Shown here: in pieces, positions 26,313-35,582 of the stretch
Position numbering within the stretch: position 1 is the stretch's first letter
Layout of the letters: every line of letters starts with the position of its first letter
Assembly: GCF_015644725.1 (NCBI RefSeq)
Contig: NZ_CP064795.1
Location: forward strand, 366,001-430,000
Source: Salinimonas marina
Lineage (GTDB): Bacteria > Pseudomonadota > Gammaproteobacteria > Enterobacterales > Alteromonadaceae
Length of the DNA: 64,000 nt
Reading direction: 5' to 3'
Made by a program: the position numbers and the translations under genes
Notes under the pieces: model-generated
Seen by the model: the letters and a program-made list of their open reading frames with translations, nothing else
The model's database searches: none
Told to the model about the DNA's origin: nothing

Positions 26313-26846
26313 ATGTCACGAGTAGCAAAAGCCCCGGTCGACGTTGTATCAGGTGTAGAAGTATCTATCTCTGGTCAGGACGTTACCATTAAAGGTAAGA
26401 ATGGCACTTTGGTAAATAGCTTCAACAATGCTGTTGAAGTTGTTCAGGAAGACAACCAGTTGAAAGCACTACCTCGCGAAGGTTTTGCTAACGCCTGGGC
26501 ACAAGCAGGTACTGTACGTGCGCTTCTGAACACTATGATTCAAGGTGTTACACAAGGTTTTGAGAAAAAACTACAGTTAAATGGTGTTGGTTACCGTGCG
26601 CAGGCACAAGGTAGCAAACTCAACCTGACTCTGGGTTTCTCTCACCCTGTTGTATACGAAATGCCTGAAGGCATTACGGTTGAAACTCCTAGCCAAACTG
26701 AAATCGTCGTCAAAGGCGCCGATAAGCAGCAGGTAGGACAGGTTGCGGCGAACATTCGCGCGTATCGTCCACCAGAGCCTTATAAAGGTAAAGGTGTTCG
26801 CTATGCAGACGAACATGTACGTCGTAAAGAAGCTAAGAAAAAGTAG
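26313..26846 (+). CDS. rplF: 50S ribosomal protein L6
   Basis: 177 residues, the standard length. Two homologous domains are present, and the C-terminal signature reads [21 protein letters not shown]6 lies near the sarcin-ricin loop and the factor-binding site. The TAG stop (26844-26846) is 12 bases before rplR. Confidence 0.98.
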   Translation: MSRVAKAPVDVVSGVEVSISGQDVTIKGKNGTLVNSFNNAVEVVQEDNQLKALPREGFANAWAQAGTVRALLNTMIQGVTQGFEKKLQLNGVGYRAQAQGSKLNLTLGFSHPVVYEMPEGITVETPSQTEIVVKGADKQQVGQVAANIRAYRPPEPYKGKGVRYADEHVRRKEAKKK

Positions 26847-26858
26847 GTGGGTGATACG

Positions 26859-27212
26859 ATGGATAAAAGAGCAGCTCGCTCGCGTCGCGCTACTCGCGCA
26901 CGCGCAAAAATTCGTGAACTGGCCGCGCATCGCTTGGTTGTAAACCGTACACCTCGCCACATTTATGCTCAGCTAATCGCACCTAGCGGTTCTGAAGTAT
27001 TGGCGGCAGCTTCTACTGTTGAACAAGATCTTGCAAAAGATCTGAAATCAACTGGCAATGCTGAAGCAGCGGCCATTGTGGGTAAGGTCATCGCAGAGCG
27101 CGCACTTGAGAAAGGCATTAAAGAAGTGGCTTTCGATCGCAGCGGTTTCCAGTACCACGGTCGTGTTAAAGCATTAGCTGATGCAGCTCGCGAAGCTGGC
27201 CTTCAGTTCTAG
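26859..27212 (+). CDS. rplR: 50S ribosomal protein L18
   Basis: 117 residues from [20 protein letters not shown]. An upstream in-frame start (26847) would overlap the ribosome-binding region. It binds 5S rRNA with L5. The arginine-rich N-terminus and the ending [20 protein letters not shown] are typical. Confidence 0.98.
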   Translation: MDKRAARSRRATRARAKIRELAAHRLVVNRTPRHIYAQLIAPSGSEVLAAASTVEQDLAKDLKSTGNAEAAAIVGKVIAERALEKGIKEVAFDRSGFQYHGRVKALADAAREAGLQF

Positions 27213-27221
27213 GAGTTTATA

Positions 27222-27722
27222 ATGGCTAAACAAGATGTTCAAAATGGTGAACTGTTAGAAAAATTGATTGCCGTAAACCGCGTATCTAAAGTGGTTAAAG
27301 GTGGTCGAATCTTCAGTTTCACTGCATTGACGGTAGTGGGTGACGGCAATGGCCGCGTTGGTTTTGGTTACGGTAAAGCACGTGAAGTGCCAGCCGCTAT
27401 CCAAAAAGCAATGGAAAAGGCTCGCCGTAACATGGTGACTGTTGACCTTAAAGGTCACACGTTGCAACACCCTATTAAAGGTCGTCACTCTGGCTCGAAA
27501 GTTTACATGCAGCCAGCATCTGAAGGTACCGGTATCATTGCCGGTGGTGCGATGCGTGCAGTACTTGAAGTAGCTGGTGTACAAAACGTACTTTCAAAAT
27601 GTTACGGCTCGACTAACCCAATGAACGTTGTTCGCGCAACGATCAACGCACTGACAGAGATGAACTCTCCGGCAGGCGTCGCTGCCAAGCGTGGGTTGTC
27701 AGTAGAAGAGATTTTGGGGTAA
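27222..27722 (+). CDS. rpsE: 30S ribosomal protein S5
   Basis: 166 residues, with the double-stranded RNA-binding-like N-terminal domain ([20 protein letters not shown]) and a C-terminal S5 fold. It matters for decoding accuracy. It is separated from rplR by 9 bases. Confidence 0.98.
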   Translation: MAKQDVQNGELLEKLIAVNRVSKVVKGGRIFSFTALTVVGDGNGRVGFGYGKAREVPAAIQKAMEKARRNMVTVDLKGHTLQHPIKGRHSGSKVYMQPASEGTGIIAGGAMRAVLEVAGVQNVLSKCYGSTNPMNVVRATINALTEMNSPAGVAAKRGLSVEEILG

Positions 27723-27728
27723 GCAGAC

Positions 27729-27908
27729 ATGGCAACGATTAAAGTAAAGCAAACTAAAAGTGCGATTGGCCGCTTGCCAAAGCACCGAGCTACGCTGAAA
27801 GGCCTAGGTCTTCGTAAAATCAACCATGTTCGCGAGTTGGAAGACACCCCAGCTGTTCGTGGCATGATCAACCGTGTACATTACATGGTTGAGGTTGTGG
27901 AGGAGTAA
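27729..27908 (+). CDS. rpmD: 50S ribosomal protein L30
   Basis: 59 residues: [20 protein letters not shown], continuing to [10 protein letters not shown], the bacterial short form of L30. It is encoded between rpsE (6-base gap) and rplO (3-base gap) with tight operon spacing. The stop TAA at 27906-27908 precedes the rplO ATG. Confidence 0.97.
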   Translation: MATIKVKQTKSAIGRLPKHRATLKGLGLRKINHVRELEDTPAVRGMINRVHYMVEVVEE

Positions 27909-27911
27909 GAC

Positions 27912-28346
27912 ATGCGTTTGAATGAAATTTCTCCTGCACCTGGAGCGAAAAACACAGCTAAGCGTGTTGGCCGTGGTATCGGTTCAGGTCTTGGTAAAAC
28001 TGGTGGCCGTGGTCACAAAGGACAGAAGAGCCGTTCAGGTGGTTCTGTGAAGCCAGGATTTGAAGGTGGTCAGATGCCAATTCAGCGCCGTCTGCCTAAA
28101 TTTGGTTTCACGTCCCGTAAGGGCATGGTTACTGATCAAGTAACTTTGAATGAAATCGCCAAGGTAGAAGGTGATACTGCTTCTGTTGAGACATTAAAAG
28201 CTGCTGGGCTTATTAAAAAGCACATCCAGTTTGTTAAAGTCGTCAAGAGCGGTGAAGTATCACGTGCTGTCACGGTTAGCGGGTTGAAGGTTACTAAAGG
28301 CGCGCGTGAAGCGATTGAAACTGCCGGCGGTAAAGTAGAGGAATAA
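27912..28346 (+). CDS. rplO: 50S ribosomal protein L15
   Basis: 144 residues with the glycine-rich basic N-terminus ([20 protein letters not shown]) that threads into 23S rRNA. It immediately precedes secY in the standard order. Confidence 0.98.
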   Translation: MRLNEISPAPGAKNTAKRVGRGIGSGLGKTGGRGHKGQKSRSGGSVKPGFEGGQMPIQRRLPKFGFTSRKGMVTDQVTLNEIAKVEGDTASVETLKAAGLIKKHIQFVKVVKSGEVSRAVTVSGLKVTKGAREAIETAGGKVEE

Positions 28347-28351
28347 GCTAG

Positions 28352-29671
28352 ATGGCTAAACCAGGATTGGATTCGGGCGCTAAAAGCGGCTTAAGTGAGC
28401 TTAAGGCAAGATTGCTGTTCGTACTCGGTGCGATCGTAGTATTCCGGTTAGGGTCTTATGTCCCTATTCCGGGAATAGATCCTGCGGTTCTGGCTGACCT
28501 TTTTGAGCAGCAAAAAGGTACCATCGTTGAAATGTTCAACATGTTCTCCGGTGGTGCTCTTGAGCGTGCATCCGTTCTGGCTTTGGGCATTATGCCATAC
28601 ATTACTGCATCCATTATTATGCAGTTGCTCACGGTGGTTCATCCACCGATGATGGAGCTTAAAAAAGAAGGCGAGGCGGGTCGTCGTAAAATTAGTCAGT
28701 ATACGCGTTATCTAACGCTGATCCTGGCTACCTTCCAATCTATTGGAATAGCGACCAACCTGCCAAACCTGATTAATGGATTGGTGATAAGTCCTGGCTT
28801 CGGATTCTACTTTACAGCGGTAGTGAGCTTGGTCACAGGAACTATGTTTCTGATGTGGCTGGGTGAGCAAATTACTGAACGAGGTATCGGTAACGGTATT
28901 TCAATATTGATATTTGCTGGTATTGTTGCCGGTCTGCCAACAGCGATAGGTCAGACTGCGGAACAAGCAAGACAGGGTGACATTAATCTGTTGTTCCTGT
29001 TATTGATTGGCGCCATTGTTATTGGCTTGATTTATCTGGTGGTGTTCGTGGAACGCGCACAGCGTCGGATTGTGGTAAACTATGCGAAACGTCAGCAAGG
29101 CCGTAAGGTATTTGCTGCACAAAGTACCCATTTACCACTGAAGGTTAATATGGCTGGGGTTATCCCACCAATCTTTGCTTCCAGTATTATTCTGTTTCCA
29201 GGAACTATCGCAGGATGGTTTGGTCAGAATGAATCAACTGCCTGGCTTCAGGACGTAGCATTAATGCTTTCGCCTGGTCAGCCGTTGTATGTGATGTTGT
29301 ATGCAGCAGCAATTATCTTCTTCTGCTTCTTCTATACCGCGTTGGTGTTTAACCCTCGCGATACAGCAGAAAACCTGAAGAAGTCTGGTGCGTTTATCCC
29401 CGGCATTCGCCCTGGGGAACAAACATCACGTTATATCGATAAGGTAATGACTCGCCTGACACTGGCTGGCGCACTGTACATAACCTTTATTTGTTTAGTG
29501 CCTGAATTTATGTTGATTGCCTGGAATGTGCCGTTCTACTTCGGTGGGACGTCGCTTCTGATTATTGTGGTAGTCATCATGGACTTTATGGCGCAGGTGC
29601 AGACCCATTTGATGTCAAGTCAGTATGAGTCTGTTCTGAAGAAAGCTAATCTGAAAGGCTACGGCCGCTAA
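28352..29671 (+). CDS. secY: Preprotein translocase subunit SecY
   Basis: 439 residues with ten predicted membrane helices. It is the central pore of the Sec translocon with SecE and SecG. The plug region follows [13 protein letters not shown]. The cytoplasmic loop [16 protein letters not shown] and the C5 region [25 protein letters not shown] sequence (here [20 protein letters not shown]) are conserved. It starts 5 bases after rplO. Confidence 0.98.
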   Translation: MAKPGLDSGAKSGLSELKARLLFVLGAIVVFRLGSYVPIPGIDPAVLADLFEQQKGTIVEMFNMFSGGALERASVLALGIMPYITASIIMQLLTVVHPPMMELKKEGEAGRRKISQYTRYLTLILATFQSIGIATNLPNLINGLVISPGFGFYFTAVVSLVTGTMFLMWLGEQITERGIGNGISILIFAGIVAGLPTAIGQTAEQARQGDINLLFLLLIGAIVIGLIYLVVFVERAQRRIVVNYAKRQQGRKVFAAQSTHLPLKVNMAGVIPPIFASSIILFPGTIAGWFGQNESTAWLQDVALMLSPGQPLYVMLYAAAIIFFCFFYTALVFNPRDTAENLKKSGAFIPGIRPGEQTSRYIDKVMTRLTLAGALYITFICLVPEFMLIAWNVPFYFGGTSLLIIVVVIMDFMAQVQTHLMSSQYESVLKKANLKGYGR

Positions 29672-29696
29672 GATTAGTGAACTACGGAGTGATGTA

Positions 29697-29810
29697 ATGA
29701 AAGTTCGTGCATCAGTAAAGAAGATTTGCCGTAACTGTAAAGTCATCAAGCGCAACAGTGTTGTGCGGGTGATTTGTACAGAGCCTAAGCATAAGCAAAG
29801 GCAGGGTTAA
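29697..29810 (+). CDS. rpmJ: 50S ribosomal protein L36 (zinc-binding form)
   Basis: 37 residues: [20 protein letters not shown] and then [18 protein letters not shown]11, C14, C27 and H32 form the zinc ribbon of the C-plus paralogue. It starts 25 bases after secY and is the last gene of the spc operon. Confidence 0.96.
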   Translation: MKVRASVKKICRNCKVIKRNSVVRVICTEPKHKQRQG

Positions 29811-29973
29811 TCAAATACGCGGTACATTTGACCCATTGATTTTAAGCTGAACCAATCTGGTTCAGCTTAGTCTATTGCGGTTAAATGAACCTTATGTTGC
29901 AATTTTGTCGATGGATAAGTATCCTATCGGGCTTTTTAGGCTGTCGACATAAAATACTAGAGGAGTGCTGTTA
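29811..29973 (+). promoter_or_regulatory. Leader between spc and alpha operons, with hairpin
   Basis: An 11-base hairpin (29843-29869; AAGCTGAACC / GGTTCAGCTT, loop AATCT) lies 33 bases after rpmJ. No T-run follows, so partial readthrough is likely. In E. coli the alpha-operon mRNA leader before rpsM binds S4 through a pseudoknot. An equivalent could be formed here but was not established. Confidence 0.5.
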
Positions 29974-30330
29974 ATGGCCCGTATCGCTGGCATTAACATT
30001 CCTGAGCACAAGCATACTGTAATCGCGCTTCAAGCGATTTACGGTGTTGGATCAACTCGCGCTAAAGCGATTTGTGAAAATGCTGGTGTTGCAGAATCAA
30101 CAAAGATTAAAGAACTAGACGAAGCGACTGTAGAGAAGCTTCGTGAAGAAGTGGCAAAGTTCACCGTTGAAGGTGATCTGCGTCGTGAAGTATCGATGAG
30201 CATCAAACGTCTGATGGACCTGGGTTGCTTCCGTGGTATTCGCCACCGTCGTAGCTTGCCTCTACGTGGTCAGCGCACTAAAACTAATGCGCGCACCCGT
30301 AAAGGTCCTCGTAAGCCAATCAAGAAGTAA
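29974..30330 (+). CDS. rpsM: 30S ribosomal protein S13
   Basis: 118 residues from [19 protein letters not shown], with AGAGGAG placed 10 bases upstream; the in-frame ATG/TTG slightly upstream would cover the ribosome site. S13 in the 30S head contacts the P-site tRNA and forms bridges with L5. First gene of the alpha operon. Confidence 0.98.
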   Translation: MARIAGINIPEHKHTVIALQAIYGVGSTRAKAICENAGVAESTKIKELDEATVEKLREEVAKFTVEGDLRREVSMSIKRLMDLGCFRGIRHRRSLPLRGQRTKTNARTRKGPRKPIKK

Positions 30331-30346
30331 GCGGGGAGTATAAGTT

Positions 30347-30739
30347 ATGGCAAAAGCACCAAATCGTACAACGCGTAAGCGCGCTAAACGTCAGGTTGCA
30401 GACGGTATGGCTCATATCCATGCGTCTTTCAACAACACAATTGTGACTATTACTGACCGTTCTGGTAATGCACTATCTTGGGCAACATCAGGTGGTTCTG
30501 GTTTCCGTGGTTCACGTAAATCAACACCATTTGCTGCACAGGTAGCGGCAGAGCGTGCTGGAGTTGCAGCACAAGAATACGGTCTGAAAAACCTAGAAGT
30601 ATTCGTTAAAGGTCCAGGTCCAGGCCGTGAGTCTGCCATCCGTGCCCTTAACGCAACAGGTTACAAGATCACAAACATTACCGATGTGACCCCTATTCCT
30701 CACAACGGTTGTCGTCCACCGAAAAAACGTCGCGTTTAA
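30347..30739 (+). CDS. rpsK: 30S ribosomal protein S11
   Basis: 130 residues, with conserved [18 protein letters not shown] and the ending [15 protein letters not shown]. It is a platform protein next to S18 and the E-site mRNA. Confidence 0.98.
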   Translation: MAKAPNRTTRKRAKRQVADGMAHIHASFNNTIVTITDRSGNALSWATSGGSGFRGSRKSTPFAAQVAAERAGVAAQEYGLKNLEVFVKGPGPGRESAIRALNATGYKITNITDVTPIPHNGCRPPKKRRV

Positions 30740-30763
30740 TCGACGGACAGTTGGAGAAAGAAC

Positions 30764-31384
30764 ATGGCAAGATATTTGGGTCCAAAACTCAAACTTAGCC
30801 GTCGCGAAGGAACTGACCTGTTCCTGAAGAGCGGCGTTCGCGCAATCGATTCTAAGTGTAAGATCGATACTGCGCCTGGTCAGCACGGTGCCCGTCGTGG
30901 CCGTTTGTCTGACTACGGTGTACAGCTGCGTGAAAAGCAAAAAGTTCGTCGTATGTATGGCGTTCTGGAAAAACAATTCCGCAACTACTACAAAGATGCT
31001 GCGCGGATCAAAGGCAACACCGGTGAAAACCTGTTGCAACTTCTTGAGCAGCGTCTGGATAACGTAGTATACCGGATGGGATTCGCCAGTACTCGTGCTG
31101 AAGCACGTCAGCTGGTTAGCCACAAAGCAATCATGGTAAATGGTCGTTGCGTGAACATTCCATCATATAACGTTTCTGCCGAAGACGTGGTTTCTGTTCG
31201 TGAAAAAGCTAAAAAGCAAGCACGTATCGTGGCTGCTTTGGAACTGGCTGACCAACGTGAGAAGCCAACCTGGATTGAAGTAGACAGCACCAAAATGGAA
31301 GGCACGTTTAAACGCGTTCCTGAAAGAACTGACCTGTCTGCTGAAATTAACGAACAGTTGATCGTCGAACTTTACTCTAAGTAA
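30764..31384 (+). CDS. rpsD: 30S ribosomal protein S4
   Basis: 206 residues, the E. coli length. It is a primary assembly protein and, in E. coli, the autogenous repressor of the alpha operon. The S4 domain ([20 protein letters not shown]) is present around residue 103. Start [20 protein letters not shown]. Confidence 0.98.
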   Translation: MARYLGPKLKLSRREGTDLFLKSGVRAIDSKCKIDTAPGQHGARRGRLSDYGVQLREKQKVRRMYGVLEKQFRNYYKDAARIKGNTGENLLQLLEQRLDNVVYRMGFASTRAEARQLVSHKAIMVNGRCVNIPSYNVSAEDVVSVREKAKKQARIVAALELADQREKPTWIEVDSTKMEGTFKRVPERTDLSAEINEQLIVELYSK

Positions 31385-31406
31385 AGCTAACTAAAGAGGA
31401 AGCATT

Positions 31407-32393
31407 GTGGGTTCTGTGACTGAATTCCTAAAACCGAGATTAGTTGAGATCGAAAACGTTTCATCTACTCGTGCCAAAGTAACTTTGGAACCGCTGGAGC
31501 GCGGCTTTGGCCACACTCTGGGTAACGCCCTGCGTCGTATCCTGTTGTCATCCATGCCAGGGTGCGCGGTTACCGAGGTAGAAATCGATGGCGTTTTACA
31601 CGAGTACAGCACCAAAGAAGGTGTTCAAGAAGACGTTATCGAAATCCTGCTAAATCTGAAGGGTTTAGCGGTTCGTCTTGAAGGTAAAGACGAAGCTACG
31701 CTGACCATAGTGAAGTCTGGCGCTGGCCCTGTTGTTGCTGGTGATATTCAGCATGATGGTGATGTAGAAATTACGAATCCTGATCACCTCATTTGTACCT
31801 TGACTGGCGAAGCTGAAATCAGCATGCGCATCAAAGTAGAAATGGGCCGTGGTTATGTTCCGGCTTCTACCCGTCGCTCCTCAGAAGATGATGATCGTCC
31901 AATTGGTCGTTTGTTAGTCGATGCTTCATTCAGCCCAGTTGAACGTATTGCATACACTGTAGAGTCTGCCCGTGTTGAACAACGCACAGACTTAGACAAG
32001 CTAATCATTGACATGGAAACCAACGGTACCCTGGATCCTGAAGAAGCGATCCGCCGTTCTGCCACTATTCTGGCTGAACAACTGGATGCCTTTGTTGACC
32101 TGCGTGATGTATCAGAGCCTGTACAGAAAGAAGAGAAGCCGGAGTTCGATCCGATTCTACTTCGTCCTGTAGATGACCTGGAGCTGACAGTACGTTCTGC
32201 AAACTGTTTGAAAGCGGAAGCTATCCAGTATATTGGTGACCTGGTTCAGCGTACTGAGGTTGAGCTTCTGAAAACGCCAAACCTTGGTAAGAAATCGCTA
32301 ACTGAAATCAAAGACGTGTTAGCCTCTCGTGGTCTATCTCTGGGCATGCGCCTTGAAAACTGGCCACCAGAGAGCATCGCTGACAAAGATTAA
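31407..32393 (+). CDS. rpoA: RNA polymerase alpha subunit
   Basis: 328 residues. The start is the GTG at 31407 (then [17 protein letters not shown]), with AGAGGA at a proper distance; no ATG is available nearby. The N-terminal dimerisation domain includes [17 protein letters not shown]. The C-terminal domain (about 245-328) contains [14 protein letters not shown] and [13 protein letters not shown], which bind UP elements and activators. It lies in the standard place between rpsD and rplQ. Confidence 0.98.
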   Translation: MGSVTEFLKPRLVEIENVSSTRAKVTLEPLERGFGHTLGNALRRILLSSMPGCAVTEVEIDGVLHEYSTKEGVQEDVIEILLNLKGLAVRLEGKDEATLTIVKSGAGPVVAGDIQHDGDVEITNPDHLICTLTGEAEISMRIKVEMGRGYVPASTRRSSEDDDRPIGRLLVDASFSPVERIAYTVESARVEQRTDLDKLIIDMETNGTLDPEEAIRRSATILAEQLDAFVDLRDVSEPVQKEEKPEFDPILLRPVDDLELTVRSANCLKAEAIQYIGDLVQRTEVELLKTPNLGKKSLTEIKDVLASRGLSLGMRLENWPPESIADKD

Positions 32394-32434
32394 TCAGGTT
32401 TTTATCAAACTGATTTGTAGAGAAGGATAAAACT

Positions 32435-32833
32435 ATGCGCCATCGTAAGAGTGGTCGTCAGTTGAATCGCAACAGCAGCCATCGTCAAGCCATGTTCAAA
32501 AACATGGCCGGCTCTTTGGTCAAGCACGAAGTGATCAAAACGACGTTACCCAAAGCGAAAGAATTACGTCGCGTAATTGAGCCACTAATCACACTTGCTA
32601 AGCAAGACAGTGTAGCAAACCGCCGTCTGGCCTTTGCACGCACTGGTGATAAAGAAGTGGTAGGTAAACTGTTCAATGACTTAGGTCCTCGTTATGAGGC
32701 CCGCCCAGGCGGTTACACACGCATTCTTAAATGTGGTTACCGTGCAGGCGACAGCGCCCCAATGGCGTTTGTTGAGCTAGTAGACCGCCCTGTTGAAGAA
32801 GTTTCTGAAGAAGCAGACGCGACAGAAGAATAA
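32435..32833 (+). CDS. rplQ: 50S ribosomal protein L17
   Basis: 132 residues. [20 protein letters not shown] is the family start. The C-terminus ends with an acidic tail ([14 protein letters not shown]). Last gene of the alpha operon; a strong terminator follows 25 bases on. Confidence 0.98.
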   Translation: MRHRKSGRQLNRNSSHRQAMFKNMAGSLVKHEVIKTTLPKAKELRRVIEPLITLAKQDSVANRRLAFARTGDKEVVGKLFNDLGPRYEARPGGYTRILKCGYRAGDSAPMAFVELVDRPVEEVSEEADATEE

Positions 32834-32858
32834 GCTTAATTAAGCAAATTCTTATAAG

Positions 32859-32884
32859 AAACCCGGCTTCGGCCGGGTTTTTTT
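32859..32884. terminator. Terminator shared by rplQ and the convergent sulfotransferase-like gene
   Basis: AAACCCGGC / GCCGGGTTT with the stable TTCG tetraloop and T-run downstream (32878-32884). The A-run on the other side lets it serve the minus-strand gene that ends at 32898. Confidence 0.93.
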
Positions 32885-32897
32885 GTTTTGTAGAATA

Positions 32898-33923
32898 TTA
32901 ATTCAGGTTCCGTTCGATTATTTTTATCGCCAACTGAAGAGTTTCGTATTCGGTATTTTCGGTTGTTTGGAAAAGATCGAGTACGCTGCTTACATTCTCA
33001 AAATTATATTTGGGTTTTGCTGTTACAGGTTCAAAATTTTTGAATAACTGGTTTCCCAGCATTTCACGAAGTCTGGTAACTTCACCAGTTGTTTGGTAGC
33101 GGATCACCTCAGCAACTTCATCCTTTAATACGGCAGGAGTCAATGATTCATCTCCCATTGTATGGAAGTTGCGCATAAGCGCACCTGAAGATGCCATAAA
33201 GACATCTTCTTTGTCTGACAATAGGGTCTTCCTAAATTGTTGGAGAAGATACATCTGTTCTAAAGAATAAGATTCATTGGTCGACTTACTTTTTTTAATA
33301 TTAGCAAGTGTTGGCTGCTCGAAGAAGCGAGCGCTTATCTGAAGAAAGTCATCCATTACATCCTGGTTAAAAAGTTCACCCCGATCAAACTCCCTCACCT
33401 CTACATCTTCAAAACTATTCATCCAGCGTTCTATTACTGCAGAGAATCGATATTTCCATTTACCGGGAGTGATAGTCTGCGATGAGGCTTTAAGTTTTTG
33501 TTGAAGCTGCGACTTGTAAAGTGAAACGGGCTCGCGCAAATAGATAACTACCTTCACGCGTTCTATCCCACATCTTTCAAATTGCTGCTTGAGAAAGTTA
33601 ATACGCTCCTGATTCAACGTGTACAGGTGTTCTGCAGAAATAATAGAGTCAGGGTTACTATTCAGGTGGCCGAGAAACTCCTCGAGCAATCGTTGTCGAT
33701 ATGACTCAAAATCTTCTTCTTCTCGCTTGAACCGTTCTCTGATGGCGCGGGGCCCTTTATCGCCTTTTATGGGAATATTGAGCTCTTCATGGTTAGTGGG
33801 ATGCCCATACTTAGGGTAACTGATACCCAAACTTTTCAATGTAGCGCGATTGCGTGATAAGGTTTTTTGTATTGAACTGCTACCCGTCTTCCCTGTCCCT
33901 ATGTGTAAAAGAACTTTTTTCAT
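32898..33923 (-). CDS. Sulfotransferase-like protein (P-loop PAPS-binding type)
   Basis: 341 residues. The N-terminus VLLHIGTGKTGSSSIQKTL has the 5'-phosphosulfate-binding loop pattern (GTGKTGSSSIQ) of carbohydrate sulfotransferases, and VKVVIYLREPVSLYKSQ near residue 125 matches the 3'-phosphate-binding region (RxP...S). It would transfer sulfate from PAPS to a sugar of the neighbouring surface polysaccharide. It is cytoplasmic, with no signal or membrane segment. It is the leftmost gene of the sugar locus and runs opposite to the next genes. The acceptor is unknown. Confidence 0.65.
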   Translation of the reverse strand: MKKVLLHIGTGKTGSSSIQKTLSRNRATLKSLGISYPKYGHPTNHEELNIPIKGDKGPRAIRERFKREEEDFESYRQRLLEEFLGHLNSNPDSIISAEHLYTLNQERINFLKQQFERCGIERVKVVIYLREPVSLYKSQLQQKLKASSQTITPGKWKYRFSAVIERWMNSFEDVEVREFDRGELFNQDVMDDFLQISARFFEQPTLANIKKSKSTNESYSLEQMYLLQQFRKTLLSDKEDVFMASSGALMRNFHTMGDESLTPAVLKDEVAEVIRYQTTGEVTRLREMLGNQLFKNFEPVTAKPKYNFENVSSVLDLFQTTENTEYETLQLAIKIIERNLN

Positions 33924-34196
33924 TTTGACAACTCAAGCAAATAACTAAATGAATTGATTGTACAAAATTTTAAGGAATTTAAGTAGGCACGCTTTGCTTT
34001 GTTTTACTCATCCAGGCAGCGTTTGATGGAGTGTGCGCCAGACGCTAAAGAGGCTCTATTTTTTGGGTAGGAAGTTACCAGGAACTGAGTTAGTACCGCA
34101 GATCAGTTATATAGGTTCCCGATATTAGTGATATGGAGCGCTTTTCATGTTGTTAAAAATCGCATAAAATTTAGCACTATTCAGATAACCCTCGCT
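33924..34196. other. Non-coding AT-rich stretch at the head of the sugar locus
   Basis: No open frame of note and no recognisable remnant. It separates the divergently transcribed sulfotransferase-like gene from the polysaccharide operon and must contain both promoters. Together with the promoter and leader that follow, the gap between genes is 483 bases. Confidence 0.5.
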
Positions 34197-34224
34197 TTGA
34201 AACCATTTAACGCAAAGCTATAGT
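34197..34224 (+). promoter_or_regulatory. Sigma70-type promoter candidate of the polysaccharide operon
   Basis: TTGAAA (34197-34202) and TATAGT (34219-34224) with a 16-base spacer. Transcription would start near 34231 and give a leader of about 175 bases before the ATG at 34407. Confidence 0.45.
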
Positions 34225-34345
34225 ACTGCAACCTAAATCACCGAAGTAGTGGTTTGCGCTTGGCGTCTTATCTTTTTTCACATCTGAGGTATTAAAGCTA
34301 GCATTCTTTATACTTCAGCGAAGGGTTATTATAGTCGCTTCTATT

Positions 34346-34388
34346 TTCTGGTAGGATCCCCCTCCTGGCATTGGCTGGGGCTAACGCG
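34346..34388 (+). promoter_or_regulatory. JUMPstart/ops-like element in the operon leader
   Basis: TTCTGGTAGGATCC, then GGCTGGGGCTAACGCG, just before the first gene. The order of the two blocks recalls JUMPstart (GTGGTAGC ... GCCAGGGGCGGTAGCG) of RfaH-controlled capsule and O-antigen operons. The core ops sequence GGCGGTAG is not exact, so this is only a resemblance. Confidence 0.3.
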
Positions 34389-34406
34389 TAATTAGTGGAG
34401 TTGAAA

Positions 34407-35582
34407 ATGTTAGTAGTATGTTCAGTGGACGAGTCGAAGTACTGGCAGTCATTTAAAGAGCAGTCTTCGGTTGCCTGGGTGGAAACCCTGGAAGAAGCTG
34501 CCGGAAAAAATACTGCTCATGTCAGTATACCGGTATCCCCGGAAGCACTACTATCTTTTTGTGATCAATACCCAAATGCAAAAGTTATTGTAGTTGTAAG
34601 CTCAATGGAGCGCCAATTAGCAACATTGCTCCATTCAGAACCTTCTAATGCGCTTGACGTTATTAAACAAACTGTTGAAGGTTTACTTAGGGTCCAGACG
34701 CAAAAACGCCAGCAGATAAAGTTGGTCGCTGACTCATCTATCTATACAGGGCAGTTAAAGAAAGAGTTCAATGCTAATTTGATATCATTGCAAAGTATTT
34801 CAGATGAGAACCATTGTAGCAGGCTTGAGCGCGTTGTAGCTTTGCATATGATAGAAAGCTCTTCTTCGCTTTCTAAGCTCAACCAACAATTGGTTGCCTC
34901 ATTTTCAATTCCTGAAGATAAAAGCGTATTCGCCATCGATGCCAGCATTATTCTGGATCAGTACAGCCAGACCGAAACTGATATATCCCACCTTTCTGAA
35001 GAAAACCAAGTTGTTACTGCACAACTACAAGGTGTGCTGGAGGCGTATGAGAAGCTGTATGACAAACATACCTCATTGCAGCAATGGAATAACGAAAAAA
35101 AGACATCGATCAAGTCATTAAAAAATGAGCTTAAACAGGCGAAAAGAAAACTAACCGAAAATCAAAACTCAGCTAATGAGATAAGAACGGAGTTAGCACA
35201 GGCTCGTGTGCTAAAACAGTCCAGCCTTATAAAGCTGTCTGTAAAGATAGACAAGCTTCTCAAGTCATTCGGTAGCAAATCTTCTAAAAAGCAGGAATAT
35301 TTATTAGATCTTAATTTGCTAAAAACCAGTGATTTATTTGATGCAGACTGGTATCTGAAGACCTATACAGATGTCGCTGAGGCTGGGCTCGACCCTGCTG
35401 AACACTATTTAACGAGTGGTGCTGAAGAGGGACGTTACCCATCCCAGCGCTTCAATGGACGTGACTATCTGAAGCGTTATTCTGATGTGGCAAAAGAAAA
35501 TATTAATCCACTTATTCATTACATCAAGTTTGGCAGAAAAGAAGGTCGCACGATTTCATCTGCTCCTGTCGCCCACTCATAA
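34407..35582 (+). CDS. Coiled-coil protein with two C-terminal WYL...YxDV...EGR repeats
   Basis: 391 residues; the ATG at 34407 is chosen because GGAG at 34397-34400 lies just before it (a GTG at 34395 would overlap that site). The N-terminal 180 residues are unrecognised, with a beta-alpha pattern like a small Rossmann domain (KVIVVVSSMERQLATLL). Residues about 195-275 form a long coiled coil rich in Lys, Glu and Gln. Residues about 310-384 carry two copies of the locus-specific repeat (FDADWYLKTYTDV, EHYLTSGAEEGRYPS; then a second). No membrane segment. Function unknown. First gene of the operon, its TAA directly followed by the next ATG, so it works with the methyltransferase protein. Confidence 0.7.
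   Translation: MLVVCSVDESKYWQSFKEQSSVAWVETLEEAAGKNTAHVSIPVSPEALLSFCDQYPNAKVIVVVSSMERQLATLLHSEPSNALDVIKQTVEGLLRVQTQKRQQIKLVADSSIYTGQLKKEFNANLISLQSISDENHCSRLERVVALHMIESSSSLSKLNQQLVASFSIPEDKSVFAIDASIILDQYSQTETDISHLSEENQVVTAQLQGVLEAYEKLYDKHTSLQQWNNEKKTSIKSLKNELKQAKRKLTENQNSANEIRTELAQARVLKQSSLIKLSVKIDKLLKSFGSKSSKKQEYLLDLNLLKTSDLFDADWYLKTYTDVAEAGLDPAEHYLTSGAEEGRYPSQRFNGRDYLKRYSDVAKENINPLIHYIKFGRKEGRTISSAPVAHS
35334..35558 (+). repeat. Two WYL-YPDV-EGR repeat units
   Basis: Two units of about 37 codons at the end of the coiled-coil protein gene. Consensus across the locus: FDxxWYLxxYPDV, DPxxHYxxxG, xxEGRxPS. DNA identity between units is low, so they are old duplications rather than a recent tandem repeat. 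Confidence 0.75.
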
